Source: Aquirhabdus sp.
GTDB taxonomy: Bacteria > Pseudomonadota > Gammaproteobacteria > Pseudomonadales > Moraxellaceae
Length of the DNA stretch: 6,889 nucleotides
Assembly (NCBI GenBank): GCA_030150135.1
Contig: JASLGO010000111.1
Coordinates: 1-6,889, forward strand
Direction: 5' to 3'
Below the pieces are notes generated by a model that ran no database searches, had not been told where the DNA came from, and was given only the letters and a program-made list of their open reading frames with translations. Both the position numbers and the translations under genes were made by a program. This document shows, one piece after another, positions 1 to 5,314 of this stretch. How positions within the stretch are numbered: the stretch's first letter is position 1; each line of letters starts with the position of its first letter.

Positions 1-73
1 TGTGAGTGATAGGTTCGCAGCAGTGTTTTATTGAATTTAATTAAACAAATAAAATCATTAAAAAGGAATTTTT

Positions 74-1792
74 ATGTACCAAGCAGGATGGGGTAAACAA
101 GAGATTTCCATTCAGCCTCAAGGCTATGCGATGTTTGGTTACGGACAATGGCATCATCGTGCTCATGGGCAGCAGACGCCTTTGTTTGCGCGTGCATTAT
201 TTATTGCAGATGAAAAAAATAAATCACTGATTTTTTGTTGCCTCGATATGGGCTGCGTGACTGGCGCAATGCGTGCAGGCATATGCAAAGTCTTACTAGA
301 ACGCATGGGAAGTTCATTTGATGAGTCATCATTTGTTTTAACTGCAACACATACCCATTCTGCACCCGGTGGATGTTCATATGAAGCGTTGTATAACATG
401 CCGACCCCTGGATTTGTGCCTGAGCATTTAGCAGCGGTTGTTAGTGCGAGCGTGGATGCGATTATGGCTGCATGGCAGTCGGCGGCACCTACAGAGTTGG
501 GTTTAACGACAACACGGTTTGCAGATGAAATACCTGTTGCATGGAATCGCTCTTTGGCTTCTTATAATCGTAATCTTGATGTTGCTCGACGTGCCAAATC
601 CGAAACTCATCTTGCCTTAGATCGAAATATGTCTTTGCTCAGTTTCCGCCGTAATGGTGAGCTGGCGTCATTTCTATCCCTGTTTGGTGTTCATGCCACT
701 TGTTTGAGTAGTCATTTGCATCGTCATGATGGCGATAATAAAGGTTATGCATCTGCTCAAGCTGAACAGGCTTTAGCTGATGTAGGCATTGATCAGTCTG
801 TTGCAATTTTTGCTCAAGCAACAGCAGGTGATGTGTCGCCACATTTTCATGGCAAAGGTGATGTAGAACGCCGCCAAAAGATTAAGGGTGAAGCAGAATA
901 TGTTTATGCGGCAAAGAATGGGAATTATCAGAGTGATCTTGCGTTATCTGCGCTATCTCAGAATAGTGAGGAGCAGATTCATGGTGAGATTGACTCAATT
1001 TTGAGTTTTGTTGATTTGACTCAAATTCATGCTGCGCCAGAGTTTGCCAATGGTCGAACAGACGCATGGACAAGTGATCCGTGTCATGGTGCATCGTTCT
1101 TTCAGGGAACGCCTGTGGATGGGCCGGGGACACCAGCTGTTTTAATTACTGCGATTACTGTTTTGGCCAATTCAGTCAAAAGTCTGCGTTTGAATCCGTT
1201 TCTGCGTGGATCTAAAGATGTGGACTATTACCGTCGCTTATATGCATCGCAAGGCGATAAGGCTATTTTGCTTGAAGCAGGAAGAAAGCAAATCTTAGGT
1301 CGTCCTATGGAGGGAGTTCTGCCAAGTATTGTTGATCCGCTGATTGGTGAGTTGAAGCGACAAATCAATGTGGGTGCGATTAAAGAAAGTCCGTTGGTTG
1401 CAACGCGATTACCTTTGCAGATTGTGACGATTGGTCAGTTGGCGCTGGTGTGTTGTCCGGGAGAGTTTACGACGATTGCAGGTAAGCGTGTTTTAGAAAC
1501 AGTCAAATCACGTTTGAAAAAGCGTGGTATTGAACATGTGCTGATTTGTACGTACTGCAATGATTATATGGGTTATGTGACGACGCAAGAGGAGTATCAG
1601 GAGCAAGCTTACGAAGGTGGTCATACGCTGTTTGGTCAGTGGACTTTGGCGGCGTTTCAGACCAAGTTTGCAGAGCTTTCGGATGAGATGTTGAAGCCTG
1701 ATGCGGAGCGGAAGCATGATCGCGTGACTAGACCTGTGCCAGTGCCTGAAGATGAGCTGGCGTTGAGGAGTAATTTGGCTGTGCCGAGTTGA
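74..1792 (+). CDS. Neutral/alkaline ceramidase-family hydrolase, catalytic domain only
   Basis: This 572-residue protein belongs to the neutral (non-lysosomal) ceramidase family, zinc amidases that split ceramide into sphingosine and a fatty acid. The family's motifs appear in order. THTHSAPGG (residues 92-100) and FGVHAT (204-209, His207) supply the zinc histidines. AGDVSPH (251-257) carries the expected nucleophile Ser255. CPGEFTTIAGKR (461-472, Glu464) and NDYMGYVTTQEEY (496-508) supply the Glu and Tyr ligands. QAYEGGHTLFGQW follows, as in the family. The start is set by an AAGGA box at 63-67, seven bases before ATG. Two things are unusual: there is no signal peptide, since the family's N-terminal glycine-rich strand begins almost at residue 1, and the chain ends soon after the catalytic core, so the Ig-like C-terminal domain of the secreted Pseudomonas enzyme appears absent. 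Family assignment is firm; ceramide as substrate is inferred, and another N-acyl amide is possible. Confidence 0.88.
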   Translation: MYQAGWGKQEISIQPQGYAMFGYGQWHHRAHGQQTPLFARALFIADEKNKSLIFCCLDMGCVTGAMRAGICKVLLERMGSSFDESSFVLTATHTHSAPGGCSYEALYNMPTPGFVPEHLAAVVSASVDAIMAAWQSAAPTELGLTTTRFADEIPVAWNRSLASYNRNLDVARRAKSETHLALDRNMSLLSFRRNGELASFLSLFGVHATCLSSHLHRHDGDNKGYASAQAEQALADVGIDQSVAIFAQATAGDVSPHFHGKGDVERRQKIKGEAEYVYAAKNGNYQSDLALSALSQNSEEQIHGEIDSILSFVDLTQIHAAPEFANGRTDAWTSDPCHGASFFQGTPVDGPGTPAVLITAITVLANSVKSLRLNPFLRGSKDVDYYRRLYASQGDKAILLEAGRKQILGRPMEGVLPSIVDPLIGELKRQINVGAIKESPLVATRLPLQIVTIGQLALVCCPGEFTTIAGKRVLETVKSRLKKRGIEHVLICTYCNDYMGYVTTQEEYQEQAYEGGHTLFGQWTLAAFQTKFAELSDEMLKPDAERKHDRVTRPVPVPEDELALRSNLAVPS

Positions 1793-1816
1793 GGTTTTGG
1801 TTGGGGTAATTAAAAA

Positions 1817-1822
1817 TATAAT
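1817..1822 (+). promoter_or_regulatory. Possible -10 box before the membrane-protein gene
   Basis: A perfect TATAAT lies in the 48-bp gap after the ceramidase-family gene, with a poor -35 candidate (TTTTGG, 1795-1800) 16 bases upstream. The implied leader would be only about 12 nt, with a weak AGAG as ribosome site. The region is AT-rich, so a chance match is quite possible, and read-through from the upstream gene is the alternative. Confidence 0.3.
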
Positions 1823-1840
1823 ATTATCAGAGATTAATAT

Positions 1841-2431
1841 ATGGAAGCAGAACAACAAAAAGCGTTACCGTTGAAATGGATCAAATATCCTTTTTATATC
1901 TTCTTAATTGGTGGATTTATCGATAGGGCTGTGGGACATAATTGCTTTGTGAACGGATCAATTGATAATCTGGGAGCAAATTTCTATTTCATTAGCGATA
2001 TTTTATTTTTTATCACTGTGTGGTTTCTACTTAGGAAATATAACTATACGATCGAAACAGGTAAAGATACTACACAAAAACTTTCAGGAATTATGAGATT
2101 TGGCATCCTTTTTTTTGCATTTCTTTTTGGTGGAATGCTTCCTTTAATTACTACTTGGAGTCTCTTTGATATATCAATATGGGCGACATCAAATACTTCT
2201 GTACAGTTAAAAGCTGCTATTACTAATGCAGAAGAACACCATTCAACAGAAAGAGGAGGATGTAATGGAATCCAATATACTTTCTATAATCCCCCCATTC
2301 AAACGGATACAACGATTTGTGATAGGACAGATTCACTGACTGGTATGAAGGTTGGGGATGTCTTGCTTGTACATGAAAAAGTTGGCTTTGTAGGTGCTCG
2401 TGTAGTTAATGCAGAATACTTGAAAAGTTAA
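1841..2431 (+). CDS. Orphan membrane protein, three helices plus an exported C-terminal domain
   Basis: I do not recognise this 196-residue protein. It has three hydrophobic stretches, at about 15-33 (moderate), 47-64 and 85-106. Charges follow the positive-inside rule: lysines at 12 and 15, then Arg65-Lys66 and Lys75 after helix 2. This predicts a cytoplasmic N-terminus and a periplasmic tail of about 85 residues. The tail holds Cys141 and Cys160, which could form a disulfide, and a pattern (IQYTFYNPP ... MKVGDVLLVHEKVGFVGARVVN) suggesting a small beta-rich domain. The layout faintly recalls DUF3592-type proteins, but I cannot claim homology. The gene lies 48 bp after the ceramidase-family gene with no terminator between, so co-transcription is possible. 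It is visibly more AT-rich than that neighbour. The ribosome site (AGAG, about 1829-1832) is weak, so a later start cannot be excluded, though the first helix supports this one. Confidence 0.72.
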   Translation: MEAEQQKALPLKWIKYPFYIFLIGGFIDRAVGHNCFVNGSIDNLGANFYFISDILFFITVWFLLRKYNYTIETGKDTTQKLSGIMRFGILFFAFLFGGMLPLITTWSLFDISIWATSNTSVQLKAAITNAEEHHSTERGGCNGIQYTFYNPPIQTDTTICDRTDSLTGMKVGDVLLVHEKVGFVGARVVNAEYLKS

Positions 2432-2445
2432 GTAATATGTAAAAA

Positions 2446-2469
2446 TCGTAGAATGGGTTAAAACTCATC
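2446..2469. repeat. Degenerate intergenic palindrome, copy 1
   Basis: This imperfect palindrome lies 14 bp after the membrane-protein gene. Its reverse complement matches the cleaner palindrome at 3762-3785 at most positions (ATGGGTT/AACCCAT arms followed by CTACGA). The two copies flank the acetyltransferase and gatB-relic segment. It looks like a short REP-type element; which family is not decided here. Confidence 0.55.
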
Positions 2470-2497
2470 ACACTATGATGGTCTATTTGCAAATACC

Positions 2498-2522
2498 GTT
2501 CATTTCGACAGGCTCAATGAAC
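2498..2522. repeat. 25-bp inverted repeat, REP-like
   Basis: Seven-base arms GTTCATT and AATGAAC enclose the 11-base loop TCGACAGGCTC. From general knowledge, TTCGACAGGCTCA-type cores with GTTCAT arms recur in intergenic DNA of many gammaproteobacteria. It lies between the membrane-protein gene and the terminator at 2541-2577, has no T-tract of its own, and so is unlikely to be a terminator. Confidence 0.5.
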
Positions 2523-2540
2523 TAGTTTCTCAATTCAAAT

Positions 2541-2577
2541 AAAAATACCAGCGATCTACAGATTTGCTGGCATTTTT
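2541..2577 (-). terminator. Rho-independent terminator of the gatB relic, now serving the acetyltransferase gene
   Basis: The hairpin has arms AAAAATGCCAGC and GCTGGTATTTTT as read on the - strand; the single irregular pair is a G-U wobble in that direction and an A-C mismatch on the + strand. It starts about 16 bp after the relic's stop codon, just as the matching hairpin follows intact gatB, so it was inherited with the gatB end. It is now the first strong terminator downstream of the acetyltransferase gene. T-rich sequence on the other side means it may also stop + strand transcripts from the membrane-protein gene. Confidence 0.75.
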
Positions 2578-2592
2578 ATTTCAAGCTAAACC

Positions 2593-2774
2593 TTATCCAT
2601 TCAACAAGTTTTTCAACAACTCATTGACCTGACTTGGATTCGCTTTGCCTTTTGAGGCTTTCATGATTTGACCCACCAAACCATTGAATGTCTTCTCTTT
2701 GCCAGCACGATATTCTTCAACCATCTTCTCATTTGCCGCCAAGACTTCTTTGATAATGGCTTCGATCGCGCCAG
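2593..2774 (-). pseudogene. gatB: Orphan 3' fragment of gatB (last 59 codons)
   Basis: The - strand encodes GAIEAIIKEVLAANEK through NELLKNLLNG and a TAA stop, equivalent to residues 427-485 of the intact GatB here. This is the tail of the YqeY-like C-terminal domain. Only one residue differs (KTFNG for KAFNG), although about 13 bases differ over 172 compared, so nearly all changes are synonymous. Homology stops abruptly at the CGCGCCAG shared by both copies (2767-2774 and 4031-4038). The fragment has no start codon or ribosome site of its own; the reading frame is open upstream only to a TGA at 2803-2805. It is best read as the displaced original, or an alien, end of gatB left by an insertion, and should not make a protein. 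Confidence 0.92.
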
Positions 2775-2776
2775 AA

Positions 2777-2787
2777 ATAGTGTGATG
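2777..2787. repeat. Junction repeat: 11-bp inverted match to 2466-2476
   Basis: ATAGTGTGATG here is the exact reverse complement of 2466-2476. The following bases (TTTTA, then CTAC after a gap) also resemble the reverse complement of palindrome copy 1 (2446-2469). This partial repeat starts two bases after gatB homology ends, so it marks the junction between the gatB relic and the acetyltransferase segment. Confidence 0.45.
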
Positions 2788-2830
2788 GATTTTATCTACA
2801 AATCATATACTGTGGCTTGTACCAGTAGGG

Positions 2831-3595
2831 TTACGTTTGTTGTGGTAGCTCGCGAGGGCGTTGTGATGATTTGCGCGCGCGTTGGAGTGCACGTACTCCT
2901 ACATTCAGCCAATTGGTTGTGTTTAATGGACAGAGACAAACCAACATATCACCATCTGCATGGTGAGGATTGATTTTGGCGTAGAACTCGAGATCAGGGT
3001 TATTCGTGAGGTTTTTCTGTAACGGTGCAGTGTCTGGCTGCAGTCGTTTTTGACCTGAACGGGCAACGATGCCAGTTTTTGCACACCAAGCGGAAGCATA
3101 GAACTGTGTAGCCAGTTGATTCATTAGTCCTCGTTCCCATTCTGGCGTTTGCAGATCGAAGCGTGGCCAGTAATCACGGAAATTATGAGGAAGTAGCAAG
3201 TAACTCTTATAACTGAATGCCGTAAAGAACCAGTAGATTGGACGGAAAGGAAAACGAAGACGTGCTTCTATAAAGGATCGAAACCCTATTTTCTGGAGGA
3301 GATTGTGTCCACGATATTCTGGTTGAATGATTACATGCGATGTGTAGATCACCGCAAGTTGACGCCGCTGAAATAGGACTGGATCGATATCTATCGATGC
3401 CATTCCGATAAGTGTGCGATCTGATTGTGCGCGAAATAGAGCAATTTTTTGACGCTTTTTGAGTTCTTCTTTTGTGAAGTCTTGTTTCGTATCATAAAAA
3501 GTTTTTGTGAGTTGCCAAATTTCATCCCATATTGGTTGCATTATCGCAATTGTTGGCACGATATCTATGATCACCTTTTTCGATTTGACACCCAT
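2831..3595 (-). CDS. GNAT-like N-acetyltransferase, substrate unknown
   Basis: This 254-residue protein has a GNAT-like core. A strand (IGMASIDIDPV, 63-73) leads into IYTSHVIIQPEYRGHNLLQKIG (83-104), which fits the acetyl-CoA pyrophosphate-binding motif A. The motif is imperfect: RG is present at 95-96, but the second glycine position is Asn98. The aromatic stretch IYWFFTAFSYKSYLLLPHNFRDYWPRFD (120-147) and the C-terminal half fit no domain I can name. The start is supported by AAGGAT at 3603-3608, placed well before ATG. The gene sits between the intact gatB and a duplicated gatB end, so it was probably imported with that block. It has its own AT-rich upstream spacer and likely uses the relic's terminator. 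The last 15-20 residues (RARKSSQRPRELPQQT) may result from a frameshift in a CG run at 2873-2881. The acetyltransferase call is moderate; the substrate cannot be told. Confidence 0.75.
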   Translation of the reverse strand: MGVKSKKVIIDIVPTIAIMQPIWDEIWQLTKTFYDTKQDFTKEELKKRQKIALFRAQSDRTLIGMASIDIDPVLFQRRQLAVIYTSHVIIQPEYRGHNLLQKIGFRSFIEARLRFPFRPIYWFFTAFSYKSYLLLPHNFRDYWPRFDLQTPEWERGLMNQLATQFYASAWCAKTGIVARSGQKRLQPDTAPLQKNLTNNPDLEFYAKINPHHADGDMLVCLCPLNTTNWLNVGVRALQRARKSSQRPRELPQQT

Positions 3596-3690
3596 ATTAC
3601 GTATCCTTTTTAAACGCTACTGCGATTGCTATTTGTGGAACACATATATTCGTGAGGCATTACACAATTTTCACTTTTGAGCCATCACAA

Positions 3691-3719
3691 AATTAAGTTA
3701 TAAATTTTAAAAATATCAA
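3691..3719 (-). promoter_or_regulatory. Candidate promoter of the acetyltransferase gene
   Basis: On the - strand TTGATA (3719-3714) is followed after 17 bases by TTAATT (3696-3691), about 95 bp upstream of the ATG. The spacer between the gatB terminator and this gene needs a promoter because the terminator should block read-through. The sequence is so AT-rich that other -10 choices are possible, so this is only a candidate. Confidence 0.3.
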
Positions 3720-3761
3720 TAAATTATAAAATGGAATTTTATTCACGAATCATATGCTTTT

Positions 3762-3785
3762 GATGGGTTAGAACCCATCCTACGA
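3762..3785. repeat. Intergenic palindrome, copy 2
   Basis: A perfect 8-bp palindrome, GATGGGTT and AACCCATC around an AG, is followed by CTACGA. It lies 16 bp from the gatB terminator and is the clean form of the degenerate copy at 2446-2469. GATGGGTT/AACCCATC arms ending in CCTACG are known to me as a recurring intergenic motif in several gammaproteobacteria. Confidence 0.6.
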
Positions 3786-3801
3786 GAGAGTTGCATAATA
3801 A

Positions 3802-3839
3802 AAAAATGCCAGTAAACCTACAGATCGCTGGCATTTTTA
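3802..3839 (-). terminator. Rho-independent terminator of the gatA-gatB operon
   Basis: Read on the - strand, AAAAATGCCAG and CTGGCATTTTT form an 11-bp stem around a 15-nt loop, ending in a T-run. It begins 17 bp after the gatB stop codon. The same stem, with a different loop, recurs at 2541-2577 behind the gatB relic. A-rich and T-rich flanks make it potentially bidirectional. Confidence 0.85.
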
Positions 3840-3856
3840 TTTCAAGCTAAAACAAG

Positions 3857-5314
3857 TTATCCATTCAACAAGTTTTTCAACAACTCATTGACTTGACTTG
3901 GATTTGCTTTGCCTTTTGAAGCTTTCATGATTTGACCCACCAAACCGTTGAATGCCTTTTCTTTGCCTGCACGATATTCCTCAACCATCTTCTCGTTTGC
4001 TGCCAAGACTTCTTTGATGATGGCCTCAATCGCGCCAGTATCTGTTTCTTGCTTGAGACCTTTGGCTGCGATGATGTCGTCAGCAGATTCACCATTGCCT
4101 TGCATCATTTCGGTAAAGACAACTTTGGCGATCTTGCCGCTGATGGTGTCGTCCGCAATCCGTGCAACCAAACCGCCGAGTTGAGTTGGTGTGACAGGGG
4201 AGTCAGCCAATTCTTTTTCAGCTTTGTTCAATGCACCGAGCAAGTCACCCATCACCCAGTTAGCGACAATTTTCGCTTGGCTAATATTGGCAACTTTCAC
4301 TGCATCTTCGTAGAAATCAGCGAGTTCGCGTGAGCCATTCAAGATACGTGCATCGTATTCACTGAGTTGATATTGCTCAACAAAACGATTTTTGCGTGCT
4401 GTTGGCAGTTCTGGCATCGCCGCGCGAATCTGCTCAATTTGTGCTTCGCTGATGACCACAGGCAACAAGTCTGGATCAGGAAAGTAACGATAGTCGTTGG
4501 CTTCTTCCTTGCTGCGCATTGCGCGAGTTTCGTTTTTGTTCGGGTCGTATAAACGCGTTTGCTGGACGACACGACCACCACCTTCGATGAGGTCAATTTG
4601 ACGCTCAACTTCGGCTTCAATTGCACGTTCGATAAAACGGAACGAGTTAATGTTTTTCAGCTCGCAGCGTGTGCCGTATTCAGGTGCATTTGGCTTGCGA
4701 ATCGACACGTTACAATCGCAGCGGAATGAGCCTTCTGCCATGTTGCCGTCACTAATGCCAAGCCAGCGCACGAGTGAGTGAATGGTTTTTACATAGGCAA
4801 CCGCTTCGGCAGCAGAACGCATATCAGGTTCGCTGACGATTTCAAGCAGTGGTGTACCAGCACGATTCAAATCAATGCCAGTCATGCCTGCAAAATCTTC
4901 GTGTAATGATTTGCCTGCATCTTCTTCCAAGTGCGCGCGCGTCACGCCAACACGTTTGACTGAACCATCTTCGAGGACGATGTCCAAATGTCCTTTGCCA
5001 ACAATCGGGTCGTCCATTTGGCTGATTTGATAGCCTTTTGGTAGGTCAGGGTAGAAGTAGTTTTTACGCGCAAACACTGACGCGCGGCAGATCTCAGCAT
5101 CAATCCCTAAACCGAACTGAATGGCTTTATTGACCACTTCGCGATTCAATACAGGCAAAGTGCCGGGCAATGCCAAGTCAATTAAACTCGCTTGTGTATT
5201 TGGTTCTGCACCGAATGTAGTCGGTGAGCCTGAGAAAATCTTACTTTGTGTGTCAAGTTGGCAATGAATTTCCAAGCCGATCACAACTTCCCAACCGTGA
5301 ACTAATTGGCTCAT
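3857..5314 (-). CDS. gatB: Aspartyl/glutamyl-tRNA(Asn/Gln) amidotransferase subunit B
   Basis: GatB is the tRNA-binding, kinase-like subunit of the cytosolic GatCAB complex. It phosphorylates the mischarged aminoacyl-tRNA and passes it ammonia delivered from GatA. The 485 residues are the normal length. Family landmarks are VVIGLEIHCQL (10-20), FARKNYFYPDLPKGYQISQ (81-99), RAGTPLLEIVSEPDMRS (151-167), FRCDCNVSIR (197-206), ELKNINSFRFIERA (218-231) and DPNKNETRAMRSKEEANDYRYFPDPDL (257-283). A helical linker and YqeY-like tail (about 335-485) follow. I start it at MSQLVHGWEVVIGLEIH because GGAGGAG (5328-5322) sits 8 bases before that ATG; a longer in-frame reading up to 5362 lies inside gatA and is not conserved in kind. 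The ATG overlaps the gatA stop as ATGA, implying translational coupling. The last 59 codons recur as a relic at 2593-2774, so this 3' end may be of foreign origin. Confidence 0.97.
   Translation of the reverse strand: MSQLVHGWEVVIGLEIHCQLDTQSKIFSGSPTTFGAEPNTQASLIDLALPGTLPVLNREVVNKAIQFGLGIDAEICRASVFARKNYFYPDLPKGYQISQMDDPIVGKGHLDIVLEDGSVKRVGVTRAHLEEDAGKSLHEDFAGMTGIDLNRAGTPLLEIVSEPDMRSAAEAVAYVKTIHSLVRWLGISDGNMAEGSFRCDCNVSIRKPNAPEYGTRCELKNINSFRFIERAIEAEVERQIDLIEGGGRVVQQTRLYDPNKNETRAMRSKEEANDYRYFPDPDLLPVVISEAQIEQIRAAMPELPTARKNRFVEQYQLSEYDARILNGSRELADFYEDAVKVANISQAKIVANWVMGDLLGALNKAEKELADSPVTPTQLGGLVARIADDTISGKIAKVVFTEMMQGNGESADDIIAAKGLKQETDTGAIEAIIKEVLAANEKMVEEYRAGKEKAFNGLVGQIMKASKGKANPSQVNELLKNLLNG

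Noticed and set aside
1..73. Promoter for the ceramidase-family gene
   Set aside because: TTGAAT at 31-36 and TAAAAT at 50-55 are only 13 bases apart; no correctly spaced pair was convincing in this AT-rich stretch.
1508..1858. Open - strand frame opposite the end of the ceramidase-family gene
   Set aside because: It overlaps a clearly conserved gene; composition is that of an antisense frame, rich in Leu, Arg and Thr without motifs.
2668..2973. Open + strand frame of 101 codons across the gatB relic
   Set aside because: It is antisense to the gatB fragment and the acetyltransferase tail. The same antisense frame recurs opposite intact gatB (3932-4333), as expected from duplicated DNA, and neither has a convincing ribosome site.
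2446..3785. CRISPR array, tRNA or IS element as the cause of the duplication
   Set aside because: No regularly spaced direct repeats, no cloverleaf, and no transposase or integrase frame were seen. The duplicated piece is much longer than an IS target duplication and its copies have diverged.
3932..4333. Open + strand frame of 133 codons opposite gatB
   Set aside because: A shadow of the gatB reading frame, with no domain and no plausible translation signal.
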